Source of the DNA: Gemmatimonadaceae bacterium
GTDB lineage: Bacteria > Gemmatimonadota > Gemmatimonadetes > Gemmatimonadales > Gemmatimonadaceae
Direction of reading: 5' to 3'
Assembly: GCA_025931335.1 (NCBI GenBank)
Contig: JAICNG010000009.1
Location: forward strand, 1 to 61,789
DNA length: 61,789 nt
Of this stretch, positions 31,186 through 40,645 are shown piece after piece. The translations under genes and the position numbers were made by a program. Each line of letters opens with the position of its first letter. The first letter of the stretch is position 1. The notes beneath the pieces are model-generated. The model worked only from the letters and a program-made list of their open reading frames with translations, was not told the DNA's origin and ran no database searches.

Positions 31186-32594
31186 GTGCTCGAGCGGCGC
31201 ACGCGCGATGCCGGCGCCAGCGCGCGACGAACCGCCCGCGAAATGCTCATCTCCAGGCCGCGATCCCCTTTCGCCTCGTGCGTGCGTCGCCAATCGACGA
31301 GACGAATCACCGCCTTCGCCATGACGGCGTGGCCCCCGGCGCTTCCGTAGCGGTCGAAGGAATCGCGAAGACGATCGCCGAGCTTCGCCGCCGGCCACAG
31401 GGCGCGCGCGCTCATGACGACGCGATCGTGAAAGACGCCCGACACGACGGCGGTGTTCGCGCCCTCGATGCCGAGGCAGAACTCCGCGAGCTGCGCGACG
31501 ATGTGCTCCTGATCCTCGGGCAGCCGGCCCAGGTGAACGTGCGCGAGGCCACGCGTAACGTGCGCGCGCTGGAGCGCCACGCCAAACCGCCGCAGCGTCG
31601 CCGCCGAGTATGACGGATGCTGGATGCGGCGCAGGAGCGAATGATCGGCCCGCGGAAAGAGGTATGCGAACATCTCCAGGTCATCGTCGCTGGCCGACCG
31701 CGACAACGACTTCGTGTCGGTGATGATGCCGTACAGGAGCGCCGTCGCCAGCTCGCGGGTGAGGGGCTCTTCGCCCTCCGCCAGCAGGTATTCGGCGGCG
31801 ATGGTCGCGGCCGCGCCGTACGACGGGCGGACATCCTTGAAGCGGGCGCGAAATCCGCCAGAGGGCGGGTGGTGGTCGATGACCGCCGCCACGTCGGTGA
31901 GGTCGCCGCCGAAGTACGGCGGCTGGACGTCGACCAGGATCAGATTCTCATGCTTACTGAGTGAGCGCGACGAGACGTGCTCGATTCGCACCCCCAGCTC
32001 CTCGATGAGCCGGCGGTTCTCGGGTCGCGTCACCCGCCCGCACGTGATGATCGGCGCGTCCACCGCGCCCGCGCCGAGGACCGTACGCAGGGCCAGCGCC
32101 GACGCGATGGCGTCGGGATCGGGATCGTGCTGCACGAGAAACGCGCACGAGCGCGCCCCCCGCATCGCGCGTCGGAATCGCTCGACCTGGCGTCGCGCGA
32201 ACACGCGCGCAAGCACGCCCTCGACCGCATCGGCGAGCAGCTCACCCTCATCGATCCACGCGATGCCGCCGCGAATGCCGGTGCGTCGGCGGCCGCGCTC
32301 GCGGTCGATGACGAGCACCGGGGCCCTGGGAAGCTGCCGTCGGACCGCCGTCGCGACGCGCTTCGCCTGCGCCTCATCCCCGAGGTCGACGACCACGGTC
32401 ACGTCGCGCGAGCGGACGGCGTCGAAGGTGGCGGGGATGGTGGGATCGCCGCGCACACCCACACACCACCGGGGCGCCGAGGCGCCGTTGGTGAGCCAGA
32501 GGTGCACCCGTCGCCCCGCGAGCGCACTCCGCCGCAACGCGAGAAAGCGCGCGGGTTGGTCTGAGATGAGGAGAACCGGACCGCGAACGGGCAT
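31182..32594 (-). CDS. DHH family phosphoesterase with N-terminal TrkA-N-like domain
   Basis: A 470-residue protein. The first 125 residues look like a nucleotide-binding RCK/TrkA-N fold (VTVVVDLGDEAQAKRVATAV, then APVLVIDR). The DHH domain follows with LVQHDPDPDAIASALAL at about residue 150, NLILVDVQPPYF and AAVIDHHPPSGGFRA at about 235, the motif that names the family, and TALLYGIITDTKSLSRS. The DHHA1 end has the glycine-rich SAGGHAVMAKAVIRL. Domain order resembles NrnA-type oligoribonuclease/pAp phosphatases or c-di-AMP phosphodiesterases, with a regulatory domain added. The substrate is not decided by sequence. It is cotranscribed with the aldolase-like gene. Confidence 0.8.
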   Translation of the reverse strand: MPVRGPVLLISDQPARFLALRRSALAGRRVHLWLTNGASAPRWCVGVRGDPTIPATFDAVRSRDVTVVVDLGDEAQAKRVATAVRRQLPRAPVLVIDRERGRRRTGIRGGIAWIDEGELLADAVEGVLARVFARRQVERFRRAMRGARSCAFLVQHDPDPDAIASALALRTVLGAGAVDAPIITCGRVTRPENRRLIEELGVRIEHVSSRSLSKHENLILVDVQPPYFGGDLTDVAAVIDHHPPSGGFRARFKDVRPSYGAAATIAAEYLLAEGEEPLTRELATALLYGIITDTKSLSRSASDDDLEMFAYLFPRADHSLLRRIQHPSYSAATLRRFGVALQRAHVTRGLAHVHLGRLPEDQEHIVAQLAEFCLGIEGANTAVVSGVFHDRVVMSARALWPAAKLGDRLRDSFDRYGSAGGHAVMAKAVIRLVDWRRTHEAKGDRGLEMSISRAVRRALAPASRVRRSST

Positions 32595-32665
32595 GCGCGC
32601 GCCTTGCCGAGTGAAACGGTGACGCCTAGCTTGGCCGCCGACCCAATCTATCGAGGAAGATCAGC

Positions 32666-33373
32666 ATGAAAGACTCGATCCGCCACTTCGTCGCGGAGCT
32701 CGTCGGTACCTTCGCGCTGGTCTTCGTCGGCGGGGGCGCAATCATCGTGACGAAGATGCCAGGCTCGGACGCGGGATTGGTAGGGGTGGCGCTCGCGCAC
32801 GGGCTCATCCTGGCGGTCATGGTGACCGCTTTGATGCGCATCTCGGGGCACTTCAACCCCGCGGTGACGATTGGATTCTTGACGGCGCGCCGCATTGGGC
32901 CGTTCATGGCCGGCGTCTACGTGCTGGCCCAGCTCCTGGGCGCGATGCTGGCCGCCTACGCGCTGAAGGCGACGACGCCGGCGATGCTGTTCGACGCGGC
33001 GCGCGGCGGCGGGCAGGCGGTGTCCCTCGACATAACGACCGGCCAGGCGTTCATGCTCGAGGCGATCGCGACGTTTTTCCTGGTGTTCGCGGTCTTCGGC
33101 ACCGCCGTCGATCCGAAAGCGCCCCGGGTCGGCGGCTTCGCGATCGGCCTCACGCTCGCGGCCAGCATCCTCGCGATCGGACCATTCACCGGCGGATCAT
33201 TGAACCCCGCGCGGTCCTTCGGCCCCGCGATTGCGACGAACATCTGGGAGGGACACCTGATCTACTGGGTTGGCCCGATCGTGGGCGGGGTGATCGCCGC
33301 ACAGCTGTATGAGTGGGTGCTCATGCGGCATCCGGTCGAGCCGGTGGAGCACGGACCGGTGGATCCGGTGTAA
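32666..33373 (+). CDS. Aquaporin / MIP family channel
   Basis: A 235-residue inner-membrane channel with six helices and both half-helices: HFNPAVTIGFL at about residue 64 and GGSLNPARSFGPAI at about 180. FVAELVGTFALVFVGGGAII opens the first helix. The selectivity arginine follows the second NPA. Overall it is closer to AqpZ-like water channels than to the longer glycerol facilitators, which usually have about 270-280 residues with extra loops. The C-terminus is proline- and valine-rich (VEPVEHGPVDPV). It is six bases from the dynamin-like gene downstream, and a GGA-rich site precedes the ATG. Confidence 0.9.
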   Translation: MKDSIRHFVAELVGTFALVFVGGGAIIVTKMPGSDAGLVGVALAHGLILAVMVTALMRISGHFNPAVTIGFLTARRIGPFMAGVYVLAQLLGAMLAAYALKATTPAMLFDAARGGGQAVSLDITTGQAFMLEAIATFFLVFAVFGTAVDPKAPRVGGFAIGLTLAASILAIGPFTGGSLNPARSFGPAIATNIWEGHLIYWVGPIVGGVIAAQLYEWVLMRHPVEPVEHGPVDPV

Positions 33374-33379
33374 GGGCGC

Positions 33380-35191
33380 TTGGAACAGGTTCTCACTCGG
33401 CAGCAGGGCGAGCTCGTCGCCCTCGAGCGTCAGCTCGTAATGCGCGTTCGCGATGCGCTCGCGCGGTCCGACGGCGCGCGCGCGGACCTCGAGCGGCTGG
33501 CCGCGCTCGTGGGCGAGATGGACGAGCTCTTCCTCCTGGTCGTCGTCGGCGAGTACAACAGCGGCAAGAGCACGTTCATCAACGCGCTGCTCGGCGACGA
33601 GGTCTTCGCGATGGGAGACCTGCCGACCACGCGCGCCATCTCGATCCTCAGTTACGGCGAGGCGGGCCGCCCCGAGCTGATCGGGGAGAACATGTACCTC
33701 TACCACTACCCGCTCGACGTCCTGCGCGATCTCGACATCGTGGACACGCCGGGAACGAACTCGATCGAGCGGATGGAAGAGGCGCTCACCCGCGAGTTCG
33801 TCCCGCGGGCGGACCTGGTGTTGTTCGTCACCAGCCTTCTCCAGCCGCTCACGGCGAGCGAGCTCGACTTTCTGGCTCACATCCGTGAGTGGGGCAAGAA
33901 GGTCGTGTTCATCGTGAACGGCGTGGACCGCCGAAACTCCGACGAGCAGATCGAACGGGTGCGCGAGTACCTCACGCGAGAGGTCCAAGCGCGGCTGGGT
34001 GCGGCGGCTCCCACGCTGTATTTCATCAGCGCGCTCCAGTCGCTTCGAGCCAAGGTGGGCACGCGGCGCGCGACGGCCGCGCAGCAGTCATCGGTCGCGG
34101 CGGTCTCGGCGGTCGCTGCGCCGCCCACCGTCGACCCGCGCAACGAATACCCCGCCCTCGAGCGGTATGTCCTCGAGACGCTCCGCGACACGGAGCGCGT
34201 TCGCCTCAAGCTGCTCACCCCGCTCGGCGTGCTCCGCAACCTGCTGAAGCGGAACATTGGAGGGCTCGACGGGCGCCTGGTCGTCGTGCGCGAGGATGCC
34301 CGGGTTCTGCGCTCCATCCGCGACCAGCTCGAGGCGTACACGAACGAGATGCGGACGGACGCCGAGCGCTACCTGCTGGAAGTGCGCAGCGTGCTGTACG
34401 AGATGGAGCGCCGTGGCCGATCGTGGTTCGAGCGGACGATCCGGATCGGGAACGCCAACTTTCTCCGCAACAAGGATGCGGTCGAGAACCGCTTCCGTTC
34501 CGAGGTGGTGCAGGATTCGCCGCAGGCGATCGAGGGCGTCGTGCACCGCATGGTCGACTGGACGGTGCAACGGAATCTGAAGCTCTGGAGCAGCGTGTTC
34601 GCGGAGCTGGATGCCCATACGGCGCGGCTGCGCGAGTCCGGTGCACTCGCTCCCCACGGCGACACCGAGTTTCAGTACAATCGCGAGGAGCTGTTCGCGC
34701 GGCTGCGTGAGCCGATCGAGCGGCGGCTCGGCGAGTTCGACACGGAGCGCGAGGCGCGCCAGATCGTCGACTCGGTGAAGGAGGCGGTCACGGCCGCGCT
34801 CGGCGTGAACGTGCTGGCCCTCGGACTCGGCGGCATCCTGGTCGCCGCCTTTACGACGGCCGCGCTCGACGTCACCGGCGTCCTCACCGCCACGGTGTTC
34901 GCCATCGCGGGCTGGCTGCTCATTCCCGCGCGCCGCCGCAAGCTAATAGCCGATTTCGAGAGCAAAATCGAAAAGCTGAACGAGGACCTGGCGACGCTTC
35001 TGCGCGCCAAGTTCGAGGAACAGCTCACACGCTACGAGCGGCAGCTCCTCGAGGTCGTCGCGCCTTACGAGCGATTCCTCGAGACCGAGCGAGCGAAGCT
35101 CGAGAGCGGCCTCGACGAGCTGCGGCAGGCGGAACGGGAGGTCGCGTCGTTGGAGCAGCGCGTCGTCGAAACGTTCCCCGAGCGGGGATAG
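33380..35191 (+). CDS. Dynamin-like GTPase
   Basis: A 603-residue bacterial dynamin-like protein. The G domain has the P-loop VVVGEYNSGKSTFINALLG at about residues 55-73, switch I threonines in DLPTTRAISIL, the G3 motif DIVDTPGTNSIERMEE at about 115 and an NGVDRR segment in the G4 position. After long helical stalk regions, a hydrophobic hairpin at about 475-515 (VLALGLGGILVAAFTTAALD; LTATVFAIAGWLLIPARRRK) should insert in the membrane, followed by a coiled coil. Such proteins remodel or protect membranes. It starts with TTG at 33380; the next in-frame candidates would remove the first helix. It directly abuts the amidohydrolase gene. Confidence 0.85.
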   Translation: MEQVLTRQQGELVALERQLVMRVRDALARSDGARADLERLAALVGEMDELFLLVVVGEYNSGKSTFINALLGDEVFAMGDLPTTRAISILSYGEAGRPELIGENMYLYHYPLDVLRDLDIVDTPGTNSIERMEEALTREFVPRADLVLFVTSLLQPLTASELDFLAHIREWGKKVVFIVNGVDRRNSDEQIERVREYLTREVQARLGAAAPTLYFISALQSLRAKVGTRRATAAQQSSVAAVSAVAAPPTVDPRNEYPALERYVLETLRDTERVRLKLLTPLGVLRNLLKRNIGGLDGRLVVVREDARVLRSIRDQLEAYTNEMRTDAERYLLEVRSVLYEMERRGRSWFERTIRIGNANFLRNKDAVENRFRSEVVQDSPQAIEGVVHRMVDWTVQRNLKLWSSVFAELDAHTARLRESGALAPHGDTEFQYNREELFARLREPIERRLGEFDTEREARQIVDSVKEAVTAALGVNVLALGLGGILVAAFTTAALDVTGVLTATVFAIAGWLLIPARRRKLIADFESKIEKLNEDLATLLRAKFEEQLTRYERQLLEVVAPYERFLETERAKLESGLDELRQAEREVASLEQRVVETFPERG

Positions 35192-37018
35192 ATGCCGGCC
35201 ATCGGCGCGCGATCGTCATGCTTCCTGATCGTGGCCCTGATCGGGTGGCCGCTCTCGCGGCTGGGCGCGCAGGATGCGGATCTCATCCTTCGCAACGCGC
35301 GCATCTGGACCGCGGACTCCGCGCGCCCGCGCGCGGAGGCTGTCGCGATCCGGGGTGAGCGCCTCATCGCCGTCGGCTCCAACACGGATGTCGAGCGGTA
35401 TCGTTCGCCACGCACTCGCGTGATCGACGCCGGCGGGCGTTTCGTGACGCCAGGGTTCATCGACGATCACACGCACTTCAGCCAGGCGGGCGCGCTGCTC
35501 ATCGGCGCCAACCTGCTCGACGTCGCTTCCGCGACACCCTTCGCCTTTCGCGTGAAAACGGCCGTCGCGCGCATGAGCCCCGGCGCATGGCTCACCGGAG
35601 GCGACTGGGGCGCATACGAGGACTGGTCGACCAATAGCACCGGGCCGCGGGCACCCACCGACGCATCGCGCCCCGCCCGTTTCTCCCCTGACCGCACCAT
35701 CATCGACTCCGTCAGCGGAGCGACGCCCATTCTGCTCAACCGCTGGGATCGCAGCGCGTGGCTCGCCAACGGGAACGCGCTCGAGCGCGCCGGACTCTCG
35801 TGCACCCGTCCTGCGCGTGGACTCGAGTGCGTGAATGGCCGCGCCACCGGCCGCGTCGCCGACAGCGCACTGGCTCGCGTACGCGCCGCCATCGCGCCGA
35901 AGACGTTCGATCAGCGGCTTCGCGAGGCGCGCGCCGCTCAGCAGCATCTCGCGGAGCTCGGCGTCACGACCATCCACGACATCACGCCGCCCTTCCAGCT
36001 TCCCGTGTACAGCGCGCTCAAGCAGCGCGGCGAGCTGACGGTGCGCGTCTTCGCCCGGCCGACGCTCGACAAGTGGCGCAGCCTGACGTATGCCGGCATC
36101 GCCCCGGGCTTCGGCGATGACTGGATTCGGCTCCGCGCGCTCAAGGGATTCGTCGACGGCATCCAGGGGAACTCGACGGCGCGGTTCTACGAGCCCCAGC
36201 TGCATTCGGGAAGGCGCGGCGAGTGGCGCGACAGCACCAACACCGGCGCGACCGACGGCCCCGGCTCGGGCATGCAGCCCGCCGGCAACATGGAGCGCCT
36301 GCTGTTCGGACTCGACTCGGCCGGCTGGTGGGCCAACGTGCATGCGATCGGCGACGAAGCGATCGACACGGTGCTCACGATCATGGAGAAGGTGATCGCG
36401 ACGAACGGCCCGAAGGAGCGGCGGTGGCGCATCATTCACTCCCAGGTCATTCGCAACGCTGGCGTCGCGCAACGATACAAGCGCCTTGGCATCATCGCCG
36501 AGGTGCAGCCGTACCACGCGATCGACGACATGCGGTGGATGGAGGAGCGCATCGGGACGCGCGCACGGTGGGCATACGCCTTCCGCACCTTCCGTGATGC
36601 AGGTGTGCCGCTCCTGTTCGGCTCGGACTGGCCCGGGACGAACGCCAGCTGGTACACCGCGAACCCGATGGTCATCCTCTACGCCGCGCTCACGCGACAG
36701 ACCGTCGACGGAAAGCCGGCGGGTGGATGGTTCCCCGAGGAGCGACTCGATCTCGAGACGAGCCTCCGGAGCTACACGATCAACAACGCGTGGGCGGAAG
36801 GCGAGGAAGCGAGCAAGGGCTCGCTGACGGCTGGCAAGCTCGCGGATCTGGTCGTGATCGATCGCGACCTGTTCGCGATTCCCCCGACAGAGATCAAGGA
36901 TGCGAAGGTGCTGCTGACGATCGTCGGCGGACGAGTCGTCCACGCGGCGGCGCCGTTTGCGGACGATGAGGGATCAGGAGTCAGGAGTCAGGCATCAGGG
37001 GGGTCAGGGATTAGATGA
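35192..37018 (+). CDS. Secreted amidohydrolase, YtcJ-like
   Basis: A 608-residue metal-dependent hydrolase with an N-terminal signal peptide ending near LGAQ (about residue 27), so it is likely periplasmic. ADLILRNARIWTADSARPRA opens the composite beta domain. VTPGFIDDHTHFSQAG at about residue 88 provides metal-binding histidines, and GWWANVHAIGDEAIDTVLTI, RWRIIHSQVIRN and PLLFGSDWPG supply the later His and Asp ligands. The family acts on N-substituted amides and similar compounds; the substrate is not known. The last 17 residues (GSGVRSQASGGSGIR) are encoded by a repeat arm. It adjoins the dynamin gene without a gap. Confidence 0.85.
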   Translation: MPAIGARSSCFLIVALIGWPLSRLGAQDADLILRNARIWTADSARPRAEAVAIRGERLIAVGSNTDVERYRSPRTRVIDAGGRFVTPGFIDDHTHFSQAGALLIGANLLDVASATPFAFRVKTAVARMSPGAWLTGGDWGAYEDWSTNSTGPRAPTDASRPARFSPDRTIIDSVSGATPILLNRWDRSAWLANGNALERAGLSCTRPARGLECVNGRATGRVADSALARVRAAIAPKTFDQRLREARAAQQHLAELGVTTIHDITPPFQLPVYSALKQRGELTVRVFARPTLDKWRSLTYAGIAPGFGDDWIRLRALKGFVDGIQGNSTARFYEPQLHSGRRGEWRDSTNTGATDGPGSGMQPAGNMERLLFGLDSAGWWANVHAIGDEAIDTVLTIMEKVIATNGPKERRWRIIHSQVIRNAGVAQRYKRLGIIAEVQPYHAIDDMRWMEERIGTRARWAYAFRTFRDAGVPLLFGSDWPGTNASWYTANPMVILYAALTRQTVDGKPAGGWFPEERLDLETSLRSYTINNAWAEGEEASKGSLTAGKLADLVVIDRDLFAIPPTEIKDAKVLLTIVGGRVVHAAAPFADDEGSGVRSQASGGSGIR

Positions 37019-37091
37019 GAGGAGAACGGCTCGCGCAGCTCCTCACACCTTCACCCCGACACCCCCTGATCCCTGACTCCTGATCCCCTGG
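36971..37091. repeat. Word-repeat fold-back element, GTCAGG family (copy 2)
   Basis: The left arm at 36971-37014 repeats GATCAGGA, GTCAGGA and GGTCAGGG. The right arm at 37061-37091 is the inverted set (CCTGATCCCTGACTCCTGAT). It sits between two convergent genes; the left arm is translated as the amidohydrolase tail and the right arm stops at the pyrophosphatase stop codon. The loop is about 46 nt. Confidence 0.88.
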
Positions 37092-37634
37092 CTACGGTCC
37101 CTGAAGCAAGTACTTCTCCGCATACCGCGTGATCGAGTCGGTGATCACACGCATCGCCTTCTCGCTCTTCTCCCATCCGACGGTCTGTACACGCCGGCCT
37201 TCCAGGTCCTTGTAGATGTGGAAGAAGTGCTCGACTTCCTTGAGGTAGTGCTGCGGGATGTCGGCGATGTCGAAGTACTCGCCGTAGTACGGGTCGTGGC
37301 TCGGCACGGCCAGGATCTTGTCGTCGGGCTCTCCGCGATCGCGCATCATCAGCACACCGATCGGGCGCGCGTCGATCTGGCATCCGGGAAACGTTGGCTC
37401 GTTGACGAGCACGAGGATGTCGCACGGATCGCCATCCTCGTGCAGCGTCCGCGGGATGAAGCCGTAGTCGCCGGGATAGTGCACGGCGGAGTAGAGCACG
37501 CGGTCGAGCCGCATGAGCCCTGACTCCTTGTCCAGCTCGTACTTGTTGCGGCTGCCCGATGGGATTTCGATCAGGGCCGTGACTTCCTCGGGCGGGTGCC
37601 TGCCGGGGGCAAGGTCGCGCCAGGGGTGAATCAC
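37092..37634 (-). CDS. ppa: Inorganic pyrophosphatase (family I)
   Basis: A 180-residue soluble enzyme that hydrolyses pyrophosphate to phosphate. Family I motifs are intact: IEIPSGSRNKYELDKESG at about residue 21, HYPGDYGFIPRTLHEDGDPC with DILVLVNEP (metal-binding aspartates) at about 50-75, and DDKILAVPSHDPYYGEYFDI at about 103. KDLEGRRV appears near the C-terminus. GTG 37634 overlaps the aldo/keto reductase stop as GTGA, and the frame upstream is only an alternative reading of that gene. Last gene of the hemC-hemB operon, where it may pull biosynthesis forward by removing pyrophosphate. Confidence 0.93.
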   Translation of the reverse strand: MIHPWRDLAPGRHPPEEVTALIEIPSGSRNKYELDKESGLMRLDRVLYSAVHYPGDYGFIPRTLHEDGDPCDILVLVNEPTFPGCQIDARPIGVLMMRDRGEPDDKILAVPSHDPYYGEYFDIADIPQHYLKEVEHFFHIYKDLEGRRVQTVGWEKSEKAMRVITDSITRYAEKYLLQGP

Positions 37635-38665
37635 GTCGTCACGCGCTCCATCGTCCCCTTGAACGCCATCGGGTCCTCGGCCACGCCGAAGTTCTCGGCG
37701 GCGAGGCGCGCCACCCGGTCGAGATCGTCGGCCGAGAGGTCGTCGAGATCGATCGCGCCGGCGAACTCGCCTAACTGCTCGGCGTCGTAGATGTTCGGCA
37801 GCGTCGACACCACCCGCGGCTCGGCGAGCAGCCACTTGAGCGCCGCCTGCCCGAGCGTCATGCGCGCGGTGAGAAACTCGAGGGTGCGGATCTTCCGCAA
37901 GCCGTTCACGAGCCAGGAACGCGGCCGGTGCCGCCGGTGATCGTTCGGCGGGAACACCGTGTCTTCGGTGTACTTCCCCTCGAGCATCCCCGATGCGTGC
38001 GTCACGCGGATGTTGAACACGCAGTCGGGGGCGTGCGCCCGCGCCGCGTCGATCATCGCCGTCCCCGGATGCTGCTCGAGGATGTTCCAGATCATCTGGA
38101 TCGTGTTGATGTCCGGCTCGCGCTCGACGAGCTCCACGGCCTCGTAGAGCCACCCGATGGCCGGTCCGAACGCGGCGCCCCACGCGCGAATCTTCCCCTC
38201 CTGGCGCAGCTCGCGCAGCGTCTGCCAGATGGCGGCATCGCGCACGTGGTCCATCTTCACGTTGTGCAGCTGGAGCACATCGATGTAGTCCGTCTCCAGA
38301 CGCTGGAGACACTGCTCGACGGCGAAGCGCATGTACTCCGCGTCGAAGCGCTGTGGCAGCTCGCTCTGTCCGCGTCGCTGTCCACGTGCGTCGGCATCGT
38401 AAATGTCGTAGCCGATCTTCGTCCCGATCACGATGTCGGCGCGGCGGCCTCGAAATGCGTCAGCCAGCTGCCGCTCGCTCCGCCCGTCACCGTAGGTGTC
38501 GGCGGCGTCGAAGAACGTGATGCCGTGGTCGTCGCGGGCCGAGCGTATGAGCGCGATCGCGTCGCTGTCGGACTTCTCGCCCCACCAGCCTGTGGACAGA
38601 GTCCAGAGGCCGAAGCCCAGCTCACTGACGGTGACGCCGGTACCGGGGAAGGATCGATAGCGCAT
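37631..38665 (-). CDS. Aldo/keto reductase
   Basis: A 344-residue NADPH-dependent oxidoreductase with a TIM barrel. VTVSELGFGLWTLSTGWWG opens the barrel. The catalytic Asp and Tyr are in ITFFDAADTYGDGRSERQLA at about residue 50-58, the Lys is in DIVIGTKIGYDIY and the His in YIDVLQLHNV. RVVSTLPNIYDAEQLGEFAG near the end is the cofactor-binding segment. The exact substrate is unknown. It lies between hemB and ppa with a GTGA overlap to the latter and 9 bp from hemB. Why an aldo/keto reductase travels with tetrapyrrole genes is not clear. Confidence 0.9.
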   Translation of the reverse strand: MRYRSFPGTGVTVSELGFGLWTLSTGWWGEKSDSDAIALIRSARDDHGITFFDAADTYGDGRSERQLADAFRGRRADIVIGTKIGYDIYDADARGQRRGQSELPQRFDAEYMRFAVEQCLQRLETDYIDVLQLHNVKMDHVRDAAIWQTLRELRQEGKIRAWGAAFGPAIGWLYEAVELVEREPDINTIQMIWNILEQHPGTAMIDAARAHAPDCVFNIRVTHASGMLEGKYTEDTVFPPNDHRRHRPRSWLVNGLRKIRTLEFLTARMTLGQAALKWLLAEPRVVSTLPNIYDAEQLGEFAGAIDLDDLSADDLDRVARLAAENFGVAEDPMAFKGTMERVTT

Positions 38666-38674
38666 GGTGAAATC

Positions 38675-39670
38675 CTATTCGACGTAGCCGTTGTTGAGCC
38701 GCGTCGCGGCGGCGATCGCGAAGTACGTCACGATCATGTCGGCGCCGGCTCGCCTGATGCCGAGGAGCGACTCCATCATCGCGCGATCCCCGTCGATCCA
38801 GCCGCGGTCCGCGGCCGCTTGAATCATAGCGTATTCCCCACTCACCTGATACGCCGCGACGGGATGGCCGGTCTCGCGTTTGACGTGCGCGATGATGTCG
38901 AGATAGAGCCCGGCCGGCTTCACCATCACGATATCGGCGCCTTCGTCGATGTCGAGCCGCGCCTCGCGCACCGCTTCGCGCGCGTTCGCGGCATCCATCT
39001 GGTAGCCGCGCCGGTCGCCACTCTGCGGCGTCGATTCCGCGGCTTCGCGAAACGGGCCGTAGAGCGCGGATGCGAACTTCGCCGCGTACGAGAGAATCGC
39101 CGTGTCCGCGTGCCCCCCTCCGTCGAGTGCCTCACGAATCGTCCGAACCCGGCCGTCCATCATGTCGCTCGGCGCCACGATGTCCGCACCGGCCTCGGCG
39201 AAGGACAGCGCACACCGCGCCAGCAGGGGAAGCGTCGCATCGTTGTCGACGTGGCCGTCGCGCATCACCCCGCAGTGCCCATGGTCCGTGTACTCGCACA
39301 GGCAGACGTCAGCGATGCGCACGAGATCGGGGAGCTCGCGAGCCAGGGCGCGGAGTGCCTGCTGCACCGGGCCACGCGCGTCCCACGCCGACGATCCCGT
39401 AGCATCCTTCGCGTCCGGGATGCCAAAGAGGATGACGGCTCCAACGCCGGCTCGAGTCGCCCGCTCCGCATCACGGAGCAGCTCGTCGGTCGAGCTTTGT
39501 GCGACACCCGGCATGGATGCGATCGCGCGGCGCACCCCGGACCCTGACCGGACGAACAACGGCAGGATGAGCTGCGATGGATCGATATGCGTCTCCCGCA
39601 CGAGCGCGCGAAGGGCGGCGGTGCGGCGCAGGCGGCGAGGGCGGTACTCGGGATACTGGGGCATCGACAT
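38675..39670 (-). CDS. hemB: Porphobilinogen synthase (5-aminolevulinate dehydratase)
   Basis: A 331-residue cytoplasmic enzyme that condenses two 5-aminolevulinate molecules. The zinc site is of the cysteine-rich type: [14 protein letters not shown] at about residues 121-134. The catalytic lysine pair is expected in the segment near [18 protein letters not shown] and in [14 protein letters not shown] at about 240. [20 protein letters not shown] closes the barrel. The three cysteines place it with zinc-dependent, not magnesium-only, HemB enzymes. An ATG at 39664 is an alternative start. It is 9 bp downstream of hemC. Confidence 0.95.
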   Translation of the reverse strand: MSMPQYPEYRPRRLRRTAALRALVRETHIDPSQLILPLFVRSGSGVRRAIASMPGVAQSSTDELLRDAERATRAGVGAVILFGIPDAKDATGSSAWDARGPVQQALRALARELPDLVRIADVCLCEYTDHGHCGVMRDGHVDNDATLPLLARCALSFAEAGADIVAPSDMMDGRVRTIREALDGGGHADTAILSYAAKFASALYGPFREAAESTPQSGDRRGYQMDAANAREAVREARLDIDEGADIVMVKPAGLYLDIIAHVKRETGHPVAAYQVSGEYAMIQAAADRGWIDGDRAMMESLLGIRRAGADMIVTYFAIAAATRLNNGYVE

Positions 39671-39679
39671 CGGGGCGAC

Positions 39680-40645
39680 CTATTCCGGTGCCGGAACCGG
39701 TACCTTCGACTCGCCGCGCAACCGCTCGAGGATGTACCGGCCGCCCCGTGACAAGATGTCATACGCGACGCGACGCCCCGCGCCTTCCGGGTTGTCGACG
39801 TCGACCGGCGCATGGCCTCGCACGAGGTGCGTGCCGCGCGGGTCGGAGATGAACGCGTGCAATACCATGCCACCGGATTCGGTCATGGCCAGTGCACCGA
39901 TCGGGACCTGGCACCCGCCTTCCATCTCAGCGAGACACGCACGCTCGGCCCGCACGACGACGCCCGTCGGCGCATGGTCGAGCGGCGCGAGCAGCTCGCG
40001 CATACGCGCGTCGTCCTCGCGCGCCTGCACCGCGATCGCGCCCTGCCCCGCCGCGGGGAGCCATGCCGGCGCCTCGAGGATCTCGTCGATTCGCTGATGC
40101 ACATCGAGCCGATACAAACCGGCTACGGCGAGAATCGCGGCGTGCACCTGACCGTCGTCGACCTTGCGCAGACGCGTCGGGACGTTGCCTCGCAGGTCCA
40201 CCACCTCGAGGTCGGACCGCCGGGCGAGGAGCAGGGCGCGCCGCCGGAGGCTGGAGGTGCCGACGCGACTCCCGCGGGGCAGCTCATCGATCGACCCGAC
40301 GCCGAGGGAATCGTTGACGATGAGCGCGTCACGGGGATCTTCGCGCTCGAGGATGGCGGCGATGACGACGCCCTCCGGCGCCTCGGTGGGAAGGTCCTTC
40401 AACGAATGGACGCAGCACTCGACCTTTCCGGATCGCAGCGCGTTCTCCAGCTCCTTCGTGAACAGCCCCTTCGCGCCGATCGCGCTCAGCGGCTCGTCGA
40501 TGCGCTTGTCGCCGGCGGTCTTGAACGTGACGAGCTCGGTCTTCACATCGCGCTCCGCGAGCGCGGCCTGCACCTGGCGGGCCTGGCGCAGCGCCAGCTC
40601 GGAGGCGCGGGTCGCGATGCGGATTACGTCAGCGTCCCTGGCCAA
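39680..40645 (-). CDS. hemC: Hydroxymethylbilane synthase (porphobilinogen deaminase)
   Basis: About 321 residues. It polymerises four porphobilinogens on a dipyrromethane cofactor bound to the cysteine of EMEGGCQVPIGALA (about residue 245). Substrate-binding residues are seen in GDKRIDEPLSAIGAKGLFTK, VHSLKDLPTEAPEG and VGTSSLRRRALLLARR. The start needs comment: no ATG or GTG precedes the conserved VIRIATRASELALRQ, and the nearest usable codon is TTG at 40645, which overlaps the upstream AhbA-AhbB-like gene by 22 bp. The preceding frame is closed only much further upstream but is non-homologous. Operon order is ahbAB-like, hemC, hemB, aldo/keto reductase, ppa. Confidence 0.9.
   Translation of the reverse strand: MARDADVIRIATRASELALRQARQVQAALAERDVKTELVTFKTAGDKRIDEPLSAIGAKGLFTKELENALRSGKVECCVHSLKDLPTEAPEGVVIAAILEREDPRDALIVNDSLGVGSIDELPRGSRVGTSSLRRRALLLARRSDLEVVDLRGNVPTRLRKVDDGQVHAAILAVAGLYRLDVHQRIDEILEAPAWLPAAGQGAIAVQAREDDARMRELLAPLDHAPTGVVVRAERACLAEMEGGCQVPIGALAMTESGGMVLHAFISDPRGTHLVRGHAPVDVDNPEGAGRRVAYDILSRGGRYILERLRGESKVPVPAPE

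Noticed and set aside
37928-39547. A 539-codon open frame on the plus strand opposite the aldo/keto reductase and hemB genes
   Set aside because: It is antisense to two well-supported genes, is rich in Arg/His as expected for GC-rich shadow frames, and has no motif.
39680-40645. hemC as a pseudogene because no ATG/GTG start is close
   Set aside because: A TTG at 40645 gives a full-length protein with all catalytic segments, so a rare start is more likely.
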